A stretch of DNA of 64,000 bases from Haematococcus lacustris (GCA_030144725.1 JASKMD010000024.1:913080-977079), one strand, 5' to 3'. Counted from the stretch's first letter, positions 42,101-50,874 are shown. Notes: generated by a model from the sequence alone, not told the origin. Made by a program: numbers and translations.

Positions 42101-42599
42101 GGAAAGGCACAACGGGGCGGGCCGCCTCATCACTAAAGCTATAAGCAAGGGAACCCTAGGCGGGTACATCAACTTTGCGGACACCGGCAGCTGGGAGAAG
42201 GGCGCAAAGGAAAGCCTGGACCTCCCGAGCGACACGCTACACACAACACTCCAAACACTCGGACTGAAACCAGAAGATACTAAACACACCACCAGGCCGG
42301 ATATCCTCATGGTGCTCCCTCATAAGAAGGCAAGCAAGGACGGCAAAGACACCAAGCGGGTCTGTATCATAGAAATTAAAATACTGCTCGGACTCACGGT
42401 GGACGGACCAATTAAACAAGGCACTCACTCAACACACCCACTTAGCCGAGACCATACGCAAGGAAGACCATATGGTCGCTATCATACCAATCCTACTAGG
42501 CATAGGGGGCATAACCTACGAAGCGCACACACGGCAACACCTCTTGACCCTCGGGATCACACAAGCCAACACTACCAAGCTGCTCAACAAGTTAACTAG
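36165..42599 (+). CDS. LINE polyprotein part 2: endonuclease end, RT, PHD, RNase H, CCHC, REL start
   Basis: Continues the AP endonuclease (GFAAEMHLKE ... SDHRPLTA near 36325). The RT has GGKAPGPDGVENE (about 37388), the YRPVGLANT block, NQAGFRSHRNT, LLVDFTSAFNTT, RGTIQGDSLSPFLF, and the YADD active site (38107-38118). Then come a PHD finger (about 39833-39981: CELC, CHNC, HPAC, CPIC, giving C4HC3) and RNase H (about 41270-41680) with YTDGS, NKAELTAI, ATDSL and GNEGADVLAK supplying the D-E-D-D residues. A CCHC finger follows (CPLCGEADSATHLLSGC near 42028), then the first half of a PD-(D/E)xK site (RPDILMVLP ... CIIEIK). After 42381 the printed frame is wrong because of an extra A. Confidence 0.88.
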   Translation, partial: FAAEMHLKEADPGDRAWTYQQPHCNSRIDAILTRDARHGPEHRTHVDTNAYLSDHRPLTATLNTARLGIDLAAPHKPPKHSHTILTTPITNKDREAYRRAVQQPSSGVPQLHAELTAFLAPIYTEATHHLATLGKTNPQQPQRLTSVAGRPAREAVDTAATMLTNLLQTCRTAAIKTCNTKTLTRGGQHYQRRTMCRIRLALGRKLKTARDLSRKANSLFKQTNVHPTIDELILGTDAINEEIRDAVQARQGEDPTENHVQAALAQLTNTYRDQIHQLDDDDSALAIAQARVRMQQLISTQPKKANKRILRPSRTDHKGLQALADPDTKTICTAPADLNRIITAAYGQKLAAPTPKTGHYTNTQTRNYPWARAKADDAFALHACQNIHWLHTAIMDKAGFQECISRLSGGKAPGPDGVENEIIKMLPWEMRETIHQLFIIMWATGCTPTAWKTSDTCLLYKDKGQETDLNSYRPVGLANTVYKLWTSLITKTLSEYAEANGMLSKNQAGFRSHRNTTQQLQMLVMALEDAKLAKADIYALLVDFTSAFNTTCQDKLLWIMHDLGFPTDATDAVKDLYTGATTRFKTPYGHTDPVPVNRGTIQGDSLSPFLFLIYIEPLLRWLQVGARGYKFKSATDDSGERATVSSIDYADDIAILCNTLRNLRCQADKLSAFSDWGHLIISHSKTLATAALHHSVETGMCSSAAEADKRARQQLRTVSLQGKPVTYHRPTSPFTYLGVLITMTLDWKPQHTAMITQLRQKLERLRRSFASARQAIHIIRTAIIPSLAYSFCAVPCTPGDLELYDRSINQCVKLKLRLPLGTPNAIIREDADKLGIGISSTAQEYHARNTTALTHSLQSTDVAHAHISRNMLHKQITWLNTQASTQGHRMLTLLHHTLRARQLVYASISGLSATEEGLPLYHEECQTLGRLSTQASSSQAHDVVSASITCLKSLGITHASELSCKDNTHIITGSMLTSKYGKKVKQKHIIALNKLAAMAAQPSCPDATATRAIRDSRNTSLDLPPDQRKITTWAAGLTELAPTPAVPDTRTRYMDMKAYAVMHATQPATADRAAAAPAVHDATRTSSRLLKREQRATHSAPTKPTPPKAGTKRNNEGRQTQTIPQDIVRIVGLDLPGLSSWKVDKACRCKPKNLGCILGAMYGHQEAITSIDGWQWDGINKENYYKVHWKPTVIDRWALPLCAEEGYTPTHIETISREEAKDVCTCELCWLPRGDSPTCHNCKRAYHPACLEEAHLSGHKEPGYWLCPICKFGSNDFKTTMRQSAHSDLIRVHWHPTLEPAPLITAHLDYMAKRNDYDEENRQIQEARHARPDAHLPAYTRQGLPDPHTWLPRCTNLHSKATFHTYPINPQTDIVGTGNCETFLQLHPHMTAPAMSLSTGEPIMPRHDLVQHVTVHDESGRTVGLLTKDQHQHLHAWLQHTPHTRNLATEVVALLRRQDAQSSHHPMRGAQDKALNTLHTTRSFPSTVQRWADPLTVRPETTTYWSPDTNDTAFGAHHNCLLVRHTGLSTWNVPADDAVAQKCVNHAIHSATQEEAMATIMLIPGKKGISYPKHIDTLRRYPEYCQHLASIPPTKTRCPKPGKHAKLHIYVIWNAAGQQLVTKGNPQGWLASTATALHPQRDTHPIRNRPTNQSQPATPPSGHKQHMRLPLDRDLPTSGHQRSHEQLTHHSTTQPRMAITEWATIAYTDGSCIKTSGAAPASVGAGVYIPENNVLITAALNDPEGNTINKAELTAIHAALKAGAKRIATDSLCSLYQIRRALANPMSLITHRHNDILTAIATLIIDSPVTIQFLKVRAHSGIIGNEGADVLAKHAALHPELANTPAYSPTTRKETKNWLSNATDGESPAPLPDCRQSVRAHIHRKHKLGLANQDSIYYQMSQEIAKVAATGAGERVMFDTNISTHAQRTALLYRTGGLYNQKLAMRWKRATDDRCPLCGEADSATHLLSGCSETLPMVQERHNGAGRLITKAISKGTLGGYINFADTGSWEKGAKESLDLPSDTLHTTLQTLGLKPEDTKHTTRPDILMVLPHKKASKDGKDTKRVCIIEIKILLGLTVDGPIKQGTHSTHPLSRDHTQGRPYGRYHTNPTRHRGHNLRSAHTATPLDPRDHTSQHYQAAQQVN

Positions 42600-42675
42600 A
42601 CACGCTATGGAGGCAGCCCACTCTATTGCAAAGACAAGCTACAGACTCAGGGCTACCAAAGGGGGGGGAGGGTAG
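42382..42675 (+). CDS. LINE polyprotein part 3: end of restriction-like endonuclease
   Basis: After the A-run at 42378-42381 the frame that returns to that of part 1 reads YCSDSRWTDQLNKALTQH and then VAIIPILLGIGGITYEAHTR, ending at TAG 42673-42675. This is the usual C-terminal flank of restriction-like LINE endonucleases: a helix with HLAETIRK, then a hydrophobic strand with GxGG. It completes the domain begun by RPD...EIK. Because the shift sits in a homopolymer, I regard it as a mutation or base-calling error. Confidence 0.8.
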   Translation, partial: YCSDSRWTDQLNKALTQHTHLAETIRKEDHMVAIIPILLGIGGITYEAHTRQHLLTLGITQANTTKLLNKLTRHAMEAAHSIAKTSYRLRATKGGGG

Positions 42676-43059
42676 GGGGGACGCCTCTTCTTTGGCTGGA
42701 TGGTGGGAGCAGGCCGCGCCCCAGGCGGTAGCTCCTCCCTTAATGCACGCCGGTGAATACCGGAGTAGTCTTCTTCTTCTTCTTCTTCTTCTGGAGGAGA
42801 AGACTCCCTTGGGCCAAAGTGAAATTCTTGGTCATTGCGGTGCTGTTGGACCATCAGCTGGGCCCTCACCCCGAATTTGGCTAAGGGAGATGGTGCTAAC
42901 TGACTGAAGTGACTTTTTAAAATTTCTGAGTATGAGGAGTTGTCAGGCATCAGAATAGAAGCACAACCTAGTAGGTAGCATGTGCAAAGTCAAAGCCAGT
43001 AAGAAATGGGGGCCAGTTTACTGAAACCCTGCACTAGGTTTAATCTCTCTTTGAGGCAC
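42676..43059. other. LINE 3' region with TTC microsatellite
   Basis: A G-run follows the stop codon. A (TTC)n tract lies at 42768-42791. No further gene is seen. A short GAAACCCTGCACTAGGTT unit at 43023-43041 belongs to the minisatellite that continues after the inserted element at 44114. Confidence 0.6.
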
Positions 43060-44113
43060 AATTGGTCACCCCCGCCATTGGCTGCACCCCTGATAACTAT
43101 CCGACCGGTCTTTAAGAGTTTTACAGCGATTTCTGCGCAGGGCGGTGCAGCTCATCAAAGCGAAGCTAGCGGGCTGCTCGGGCTGATGTGCACCTGTGCC
43201 GGGGCGGGCGGGGGTGTTGAGAATTCCTGTCGCGTTGTGCCGGGAATGGCCTGATTAGTGGGGCTGTGATTAGCGCATAGCTATCGCGCTCAGCGGCCCA
43301 GCTTTTCAAAATTTTGAATTTCTTGTCGGGCGCAGGACCCTGACATGTGTTCTGACATAACCCTGACATGTGTTCAAGTGCTAGTGCTAGTGCTGATGAT
43401 ATGCTTGGGAGTGCTGGTATGGCTTGGGCTGTCCCTGTACCCGAACAGCGTGCAACTCGTGTCACGTCAAGACAGAACTCGTTTCACGTCACCCCATGTC
43501 AGACTTATTAATTCTGGCCTTTTTGCTGTCCAGTTAACAGTCCAACCAGGACGTCAGATGATGTACTGCCGGTTCTGTGCGACTCGTTGTGTGGGCTTCT
43601 AACGTTTAATCACGACAGAAACGCGTTGCCTTCATTTGTGTGCCGTTTCATGTGTGTGGGCGGGCACAGTTATCAGCTCAGTTTCTACATCTTTTTGACA
43701 TATTCTTGCTGCTCCTGGTTGCTCGGAAGCCACAGACATCAATGATCGAAGCATCCTGTGCAACCTGATAATTTAAATGTCCGTCGCGGATTGGAGGCCA
43801 GCAACCCGGCGTAACGCGCAAGTTCCGAAATTGCAGGTTCAGCAGCAATCCGCCGTCGTGTACACGCCCCCAGCTTGGGAGATGGTATCGATGTGTGCTG
43901 GGACGCAGCAGCACTGTCGCGTGCTGACCTAAAAATTTGAATTGTCCGTCGCGGGTTGGGGCCAGCCAGCCGGCAAATCGCTGTGGCTGGCTGCACTCTA
44001 TTCAGGCCATAAGCAGCTCATCGCACCAATTGGCGGCCTCATCCGTGCAGAAATGAGTAAGAAAGTTATCTCTTGAGCCACGGGGGTGCAGCCAATGGCG
44101 GGGGTGACCAATT
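43060..44113 (+). mobile_element. Short TIR element (about 1.05 kb), probably non-autonomous
   Basis: The ends 43060-43090 and 44083-44113 are a 31-bp inverted repeat (AATTGGTCACCCCCGCCATT...). The outermost AATT may be target sequence. The interior has no long conserved frame. Related sequence occurs at 2101-2552 (right end only) and, inverted, at 50067-50638 plus 57011 to about 57110. It sits inside a minisatellite (units at 43023-43041 and from 44114). Confidence 0.75.
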
Positions 44114-44395
44114 AGCCTTTGAAACCTTGTGCAGGGTTTCACTTGACCTTGTGCAGGGTTTCGCAAACCTTGTGCGGGGTTTCGAGACCGTGTGCAGGGT
44201 TTTGCCGACCTTGTGCAGGGTCTCGCTCAAAGCATCGATTTCACCTAAGTCAACCCTGACCTTGTGCAGGGTTTCGCTAACCTAGTGCAGGGTTTCGCTG
44301 ACCTTGTGCAGGGTCTCGCTCAAAGCATCGATTTCACCTAAGTCAACCCTGACCTTGTGCACGGTTTCGCTGACCTTGTGCAGGGTCAATTATCA
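44114..44395 (+). repeat. GTGCAGGGTTTCGC minisatellite, array 1
   Basis: Units of about 21-25 bp with the core ACCTTGTGCAGGGTTTCGC recur roughly a dozen times, some separated by a repeated AAGCATCGATTTCACCTAAG segment (two copies). The same family appears in inverted orientation at 46950-47525. Confidence 0.9.
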
Positions 44396-45119
44396 ATTGT
44401 GCATGAGACTTGCATGCAAGAGCGCGAAAACTGACGGGCTTGGTATTGGGATCTGCGCTAGCTCCCACCAAGCATGCCGTTGGTGTGCCATGAGGTCGCG
44501 AGGCGCCATGAGAGGAAACCATGTCGACCTCGCAAAGCCAGCAACACGCAACACGCGACACGTCCATCCCAAACTCAGCAGCAGCGACATCGACAGCGCC
44601 CAAATGCGCAGCCTCGCAGCCGGCCATGAAATGCGGGCCAGCTAGCCTTCGCAGCCATCAGTCGTCAGCCAAGAGGCCAGCATGCAGCTCGGTTTCGCAG
44701 CCATTAGCGATCAGCGAAAGGAATAGGGTATTTGTGATCAAGCACAGAGTTGAGGGCGAACGGCACAACGGTAGCTTGCAAAGGTGCGATGCATAGATGC
44801 GACTCTGAGGTGCGACCGCGAGGTTGGAGCGTGGCATGTGTCATGTGCCATGTGTTGCTTGAGCAGGTTCGGTGCCAAGGCGCAGTGGCACCTTCCATCA
44901 GCCAGAAGCAGCAACCACAACGGCAACAAGTAGCGGCAGCCAGGGCAAGCCAGGACAAGAGCAAAAGCGTACCCTCCTCCCTCCTCCCTCCTCCCTCTTC
45001 CCTCCTCCTCCCTCTTCCCTCCTCCCTCCTCCCTACCACACTGCCCACCACCACCTGCCAGACCCCCCACTCCCCCTCTCCCTCCCCATAAGGAATGATC
45101 AAGGGACCGCATGGAGCAA
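44396..45119. other. Unassigned, CGCAGCC-rich then C/T-rich
   Basis: Degenerate CGCAGCC repeats at 44600-44705 resemble 19025-19150. A CCTCC-rich tract occupies 44970-45095. No conserved coding sequence is recognised. Confidence 0.5.
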
Positions 45120-45775
45120 GCAGTGAGTGGCTAGCCCCACGCACACAAGTGACCCCTTGTACCCAGCCCAACCGCTAGCACGCCCCATGTTTACTGCAGG
45201 TGTAGCAAGGAGCAACATGCCTCTTCTCCCTCCTCCCCCTCACCCTTGGTGGCACCACCTGCCAGACCCACCACTCCCCAGGAGGCGCAGCCAAGAGGAG
45301 CAGCCAAGAGGAGCAGCCAGGAGCGGCAGCCAGGAGCAGCAGCAAGGAGCGGCAGCCAGGAGTGGCAGCCAGGAGGCATGGGCAAGGCAAGTGGTTGGCC
45401 AAGGCCAAGAGGCCCATGCCCCCCACAGCCAGGAGGCACAGCCAGGAGGCACAGCCAGGAGGGAGGAGCAGCAGCCAACAAGGAGGCAGCAAGGAGTCAG
45501 CAATGGCACATGGAGATAACAGTGAGTGGCCAGCCCCTTGCACATCAGTGGCCCCCATTGCCCAGCCTTACCGTGAGCACGCCCCTTGTTGCTTGCAGGT
45601 GTGACGGTCACACGCCCACCCCTTGCCCACCCCACCCCTCCCCTATCCCACCCCACCCCACCCCACCCCACCCCAGCAAACGGTGAGTGGCCAGCATGAA
45701 GCGGATTTGTGGCTCTTGGTACCAAGCCTGATGGCTAGCATGCCCCTTGTTTGCTGCAGGTCTAATGGTCACACC
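45120..45775 (+). repeat. Three consecutive intron-like modules
   Basis: Each module begins (A/C)AGTGAGTGGC or CGGTGAGTGGCC (donor-like, at about 45120, 45520 and 45683). It runs through a conserved (C/T)(A/T)AGCA(C/T)GCCCC(T/A)TG block and ends TTGCTTGCAGGTGT or TTTGCTGCAGGTCT (acceptor-like). A GGTCACACCC or similar sequence follows the acceptor. They are homologous to the modules at 19241-20520. The interspersed sequence is Gln/Ala/Pro-rich low complexity (AGGAGCAGCCAGGAG repeats). Confidence 0.6.
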
Positions 45776-46949
45776 CTTCCCTTGTCCTTCCCCTTACCCA
45801 CAAACTCACCCGTGTCGCTCCGCTTCCCCCCTCCTGCGCTACACTGCAGCCCCTCCCCTACCTTACCCTCACCTTACCCCACTTCCACCACCACCTCCCA
45901 GGCCATCAATAGCAGCCCAGGGCAGCAGCCTGGAGCGGCAGCTAGGAGTGGCAGCCATGAGGTGGTACATGACGTGTGTAGCCATGAGCCAGCTGCCATG
46001 TGGCAGGTGTGGCAAGGCATGAGCAACAAGGAGCCTTAAGAGAGCAACAAGGAGCCAGCTGCTATGGGGCAGGTGGTGCAAGGCATGATCAGCCAAGAGG
46101 CAGCTGCAGCGCAGCTGGTGCACCCTTCCCCCCATCACCACCACCACCTAGCTGTCAACAGCAGCCGAGTGCAATGGCCAAGACCGGCAGCCAGAACTGG
46201 CAGCCAGGGGTGCGCATGCCATGAGTGGCAGCCAGGAATGCGAATGCCATGAGTGGTGTCTTGTACATGTCTTTGCGGGGTTGTCGAGCGCTGTGTCTTT
46301 GCTGTATGATGCCAGCAGGATACACAATGTGTTCGTCAGCAGCTTCCCGGATGGTGAGGAGCACGGTCGTATGCTGTTTGTGGCATCACACAGCCTCAGC
46401 CGGAGCTAGCCCTCCATCACACCCTCCCATCTCCCACAACCACCACCTCCCAGGCCATCACTACAAGGCAGCAGCCGGGCTACAGCCCTTCCCTTATCCC
46501 AAGCAATGAGACAGCTGCCATGTGGCAGGTGTGGCATGGCATGTGTAGCCCTGAGTCAGCTGCCATGTGTCATGAGGTGCATGGCGTCGTTAGCCATGTG
46601 TTTGCTGCTGTTCGTCGTAAGTGTATAGTTTGAATAGCCATTAGTCAACTGGTATGAGTTGAGCAATGCATGGCGTGTGTAGCAGTGTGTCAGTTGCAGG
46701 GCATGAGATGAGAGGTGCATGGCGGGTGCACCCCTGAGTCTAGTGGCTTGTGTCATGTGGTGCATGCCTGGCAGCACCAGTTTCAGTGTGCAAACAGCAG
46801 TTGTTAGCCATGAGTCAGTTTGTGTGCTAGGAATGACTCTAATGGTGATGCCGTATGATGTTACATTGATGTAGGAGGCACCATGTGGCAGCAGATGTCA
46901 GCAGGCATGTAGGTTGTAAGCCAATGCTGACTATACACTCATGCTTTGA
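45776..46949. other. Unassigned; one short open frame of unknown origin
   Basis: At 46255-46409 a plus-strand reading (VFAGLSSAVSLLYDASRIHN, then FPDGEEHGRMLFVASHS, stop) looks less biased than its surroundings, but I do not recognise it. The rest is degenerate CAGCTGCCATGTG(G/T)CA-type repeats. Confidence 0.3.
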
Positions 46950-47525
46950 TACCCTGTGCACGGTCTATGAAACCCTGCACTAGGTCTTTGAAACCTTGTG
47001 CAAGGTCAGCGAAACCGTGCACACGGTCAGAAATGCCTAGGAACTGAGCCACACCAAACCCTGTGCACGGTCTATGAAACCCTGCACTAGGTCAATGAAA
47101 CCCTGCACTGGGTCTTTGAAACCCTGCACACGGTCAGCGAAACCCTGCACACGGTCAGAAACGCCTTGGAACTGAGCCACACCAAACCTTGTGCACGGTC
47201 TATAAAACCCTGTGCACGGTCTTTAAAACCCTGTGCACGGTCTATGAAACCCTGCACTAGGTCAATGAAACCCTGCACTGGGTCTTTGGAACCCTGCACA
47301 CGGTCAGCGAAACCCTGTGCACGGTCAGAAACGCCTTAGAACTGAGCCACACCAAACCTTGTGCAAGGTCTATGAAACCCTGTGCACGGTCTTCGAAACC
47401 CTGTGCACGGTCAGCGAAACCCTGCACACGGTCTATGAAACGCTGTACACGGTCAGGAACTGGCTTGACGGCCACCTAGGGGCTGAGCCAGTTGAAACCC
47501 TGTGCACGGTTTAGCGAAACCCTGC
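46950..47525 (-). repeat. GTGCAGGGTTTCGC minisatellite, array 2 (inverted)
   Basis: About 25 units of 21-22 bp such as GAAACCCTGTGCACGGTC, with variants CTGCACTAGG, CTGCACACGG and CTTGTGCAAGG. The most common variant contains the palindrome GTGCAC. Higher-order copies are separated by an AACTGAGCCACACCAAACC segment (three times). On the minus strand this is the same family as 44114-44395. Confidence 0.9.
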
Positions 47526-48740
47526 AACAGGTTACGAACCTTCAGCTAAAGGCCGATTACAGCCCAACCTTCAGCCGAACCTTCAGCTAAAGGCCGATTA
47601 CAGCCCAACATCGATTAAAATCATGAAACATATGGCGATGGGACGGCCTTTGCAAGGGCTATCTGCAGTCCCCCTTAACTAAAATCGCCGACTCGGCCTT
47701 ATTCTCCACGAGTGTGTGGTGCAGTGTAGCACAATTTGGTGCATTGTTGTAGTGCACTAGTGACAGGTGCAGTACTACACCATGAGAACCAATGTGATTT
47801 AAAGGAACAACAATTTCCAAACCAGTAAAATACCAATGAATTACCAACATAACTACTTTATTACATCACAAAACTACTAGACTGTACCGTACTACTAGAC
47901 TGTACCGTACAAATTGTATCATTATTTGTTTGAGATGCGACTGTCACCAAATTTGTAGCAGCACCCTCAAGTTCACCATAACTCTATGGTATATGGCGCC
48001 AAAGCTGAAACATAGCTTGCTGACCTCGATCCTTCAGCCCATAGATGCTGCCCATAGAATCTGATAGCGGTGAGGGCGAGAGTAATAGTGAGGATGATGA
48101 GTGCTCGAAGGCGGCTGCCCCACTAGTGAAGAAATACATATGTGGACAATGTGCTATTGCTAGGTGTTGCACTTGGCAGCCTCTGGCTTCGTTGATCTAT
48201 CAAGAATAGGGAGTCACCAAACATGTATCACTTCAATGTTTGAGCCAGGCGCTGTCACCAAATATGTGCCAATAGGGCCTTTGGGACCGGTTTTTCGAGT
48301 TTCACCAAATCAGCATATCACCAACAGGGCGTATCAGTACGGTATATGGTGCAGTTTTTCACGATGAGGTTTGGTGCATTGTTGCGGCATTAGATATAAA
48401 GCAGTACTGCACTATAGTATGGTGGGCATGGGCCAATAGTCTCATTCCGAGGCGAACCGTGTACAAGAAACACCCCCTCAAAATCGATAGTTGTGCACTA
48501 ATTTGCGTGTGTGAAGTGCGGGTCCATGCGACAACAATTGCCGGGCTATGTGCGGGGCAACAAGCAAGCACATAGGGCCACGACCTATGCTTAGGATGCG
48601 GTGTGCGGGGCTATGTGCGGGGCAACAAGGGCGGGGCGGGGCTTACCTTTAGAGGCGAAGGACCCTGGCTAAGGGCCTTGGCAAGAAATGCCGTAATGCG
48701 TGGCCACCTCCCATCTTGTGCACTGCGAGCACAAGCACAA
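47526..48740. other. Unassigned, with small local repeats
   Basis: A TTGGTGCATTGTTG(T/C) segment occurs at about 47734 and 48369. GGGCTATGTGCGGGGCAACA occurs at about 48543 and 48607 and also near 31325. AACCTTCAGC(T/C) is repeated at 47540-47600. No gene is recognised. Confidence 0.4.
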
Positions 48741-48843
48741 GGGCTGCTGTTGGTGCGGGGCTGTTGTTGGTGCGGGGCTGCTGTTGGTGCGGGGCTGCTG
48801 CTGGTGCGGGGCTGTTGCTAGTGCGGGGCTGCTGCTGGTGCGC
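48741..48843 (+). repeat. 17-bp minisatellite, about six copies
   Basis: GGCTG(C/T)TG(T/C)TGGTGCGG is repeated about six times in tandem with one or two changes per copy. Confidence 0.85.
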
Positions 48844-50066
48844 TGCTTACCTTAGGTGCTTGTAAAGCATTTCGCCACACCGGTACGAAAGAATTGGGGT
48901 CAAGCCGGCCAGTACTCGGCGCTGGCAGCAATAGCGCCTGCGTCGAGTAAGAGACAGAATTGTGACAATTGTGAGAATTGTGCTTTTATACTGTCCGCTG
49001 TCACACTGTGCGCTGTGCGTCCTTTGACAGCCGTTGCATTTGAGGACACGTCCTTAGCTGCTAGTTAGGTCCTGAGAGTCCTCAGCGGAGTAGCAGGCCG
49101 CAGACTGGGTGTAGCAGGCCGCTGCTTGCAGCAGGGCAGCAACATTGCAGGAACATTGCATTAGGCTTGAGGGCTGAGCAAGGTGGCATGGGGCCATCAA
49201 AGAGCACCGCGTCAGGCCTCAAACTGGCTGGTCACGCTGCTAGCTGCATGCGAAGGCGTAGCACCAGACAAGCCCGAAAGGAGGAAGGGAAGGAAGGAAG
49301 CCAGCTGAGAAAGAGTTTTATTGGATGTCGCAGGAAGGAAGCCAGCTGAGAAGGAGACCTGCTCCCCCTCCTACTGCTCCCCCCTGGCAGCAGCAGGGAA
49401 CTGGTGCTTGTGCAGCCCCTGACCCGCTCCCCCCTCCTGCTGCACCCCCCTGGCAGCAGCAGGCAGCTGGTGCTGGTGCAGCCCTAGGGTTGCTCACCCC
49501 TCCACTTGTTGCTGCAGCTGAGGAGCAGCAGGTGACCACAGCGGAGATGAACACGAGCTCGCCACGCAAGCACGGGCGGGCGTGATAGACTGGACACAAC
49601 GATGGCCTACACACCTTGTGGGGCCTGGCAGACGTTGCGTTGCGTCGCGTGTGTGAACGTGTATGGCGTGAACAATAAGGCGCACCGTGCCTAGGCCAGA
49701 GCCAGAGGACCCCGGTATTCTGAGGGTTCTAGCCTGCAGGCCTGGTTGGCTGCTCATGGCCCAGTCGCTTGTCGCGCTGATGGCCATTGTCATTGCTGGC
49801 CATGTTCGCTGCTGGCCATGTACTGCTTAGGTGACTCGGCTGGTGCAAAACTTCTCCAGTTTGACAACTGTGGCCTGCGCGGGGTGCCACCAGCTTGGGC
49901 TGGCCATTGTGCAGCAGGGGTACAACTAGTAGCAGGGGTGCACCCAGCTGGGTATGGTCGCAGAGGGGGGATAAGCAGCAGAGGCGGAGCACTAGACCAG
50001 CCCGAAAGGAGGAAGGGAAGGAAGGAAGCCAGCTGTTAAATGGCATGACGCAGGAAGGAAGCCAGC
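48844..50066. other. Unassigned; a direct repeat of about 85 bp
   Basis: CCCGAAAGGAGGAAGGGAAG and GCAGGAAGGAAGCCAGCTG occur at 49273-49350 and again at 50004-50066, the second immediately left of the TIR element. A Pro/Ala/Gln-rich reading spans 49325-49585. No conserved domain is recognised. Confidence 0.4.
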
Positions 50067-50638
50067 TGGTCACCCCCGCCATTGGTTGCACCCCCGTGGC
50101 TCAAGAGATAAAAACTTTCTCATTTCTGCACGGATGAGGTCGCCGATTCGTGCGATGAGCTGCTTATGGCCTGACTAGAGTGCAGCCAGCCCCAGCGGTT
50201 TGCCGGGTGGCTGGCCCCCAACACGCGACGTGTTCTAGCGCCATGCAGACACTCTTAGCGACCGCTAGAGGCAGCCTGGATCCAGCGCGGCGTGAATGGC
50301 GCATCCAAACTAATATTCAAACCAGCGCTGAATATCGCATTCTTGAACACGGGTTCAGTCCACATGTGACAGCAACTTCAAGTTGTCCAATACATTAGTG
50401 CCTGTGGTTCCTGTGCAGCCAAACGCAGCTAGAATCAGTAAAAAAGATGCATAAACTGAGCTGATATGAGTGTTAACCCCCCCACATGAAACGGCCCACA
50501 CATCAAGACAACGCGTTTCTGTCTAATAGACACGTTAGGAACCCACACAAGGAGCCGCACAGAACTGGCAGTTCATCATCTGACGTCCTGGTTGGACAGT
50601 TGTGGCGGCCGGAAAAGTGCCCATTCCGAAGACACGAA
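50067..50638 (-). mobile_element. TIR element copy, part interrupted by the chromovirus
   Basis: Read on the minus strand this corresponds to the right part of the 43060-44113 element: terminal GGTCACCCCCGCCATTGGTT at the left edge, the CAGCCAGCCCCAGCGGTTTG region, and GACGTCCTGGTTGGAC near 50583. The continuation after the chromovirus is at 57011 to about 57110 (GTTCGGGTGCAGGGACAG, CATCAGCACTAGCACTAG). Confidence 0.65.
50634..50638. other. Target-site duplication ACGAA (left)
   Basis: ACGAA directly precedes the 5' LTR, and the identical ACGAA follows the 3' LTR at 57006-57010. Five base pairs is the expected length for Ty3/gypsy integrases. Confidence 0.9.
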
Positions 50639-50874
50639 TGTAGCGTTCCGATTCTGCACTAAGCGGATCGGCGCTAGTGTCACTGCTGAAGTGTGATACA
50701 GGCAGGTTAAGTGGTGGGCTGTACTGCTGCCCACCATTCGGGTTCGATCCCCGGAGGCCGTTCTATGTCTTAGCCTGGTTGCGCTGCAGCAGTCTGACAC
50801 CTGTAACTGCGGTTAGCGTTGCATGGCGTTCACACACTGAAAAGATTTGAGGCGCGTTCTTTCTGAACGCTACA
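50639..50874 (+). repeat. Chromovirus 5' LTR
   Basis: Begins TGTAGCGTTC and ends GAACGCTACA, a perfect 10-bp terminal inverted repeat. Inside, GTGGTGGGC...GCCCACCAT forms a hairpin followed by TCGGGTTCGATCCCCGG, which has the form of a tRNA T-arm and matches the pol III B-box pattern. The primer-binding site should start at TGG 50876, but the tRNA is not identified. Confidence 0.93.

Larger units (their letters stand above)
31723..42675 (+). mobile_element. Very large dual-endonuclease LINE (Dualen/RandI-like)
   Basis: One plus-strand coding sequence of about 3,650 codons runs through the element, interrupted only by two single-base shifts (36161-36164 and 42378-42381). Domain order is: repeat-rich N-terminal region, 2A-like peptide, two Josephin-like domains, Pro/Thr linker, AP endonuclease, RT, PHD finger, RNase H, CCHC finger, restriction-like endonuclease. 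Having both an AP endonuclease and a PD-(D/E)xK endonuclease is the hallmark of Dualen/RandI elements, first described in Chlamydomonas. A TTC microsatellite (42768-42791) lies about 95 bp after the stop. Neither end of the element nor a target duplication could be fixed. Confidence 0.85.

Noticed and set aside
42800..42835. Possible 18S rRNA fragment (GTGAAATTCTTGG)
   Set aside because: The match is only about 13 nt and neighbouring bases diverge at once, so it is most likely chance.
50700..50775. A genuine tRNA gene in the LTR
   Set aside because: A T-arm-like stem and B-box are present, but the anticodon stem has a 9-nt loop and there is no matching acceptor stem.
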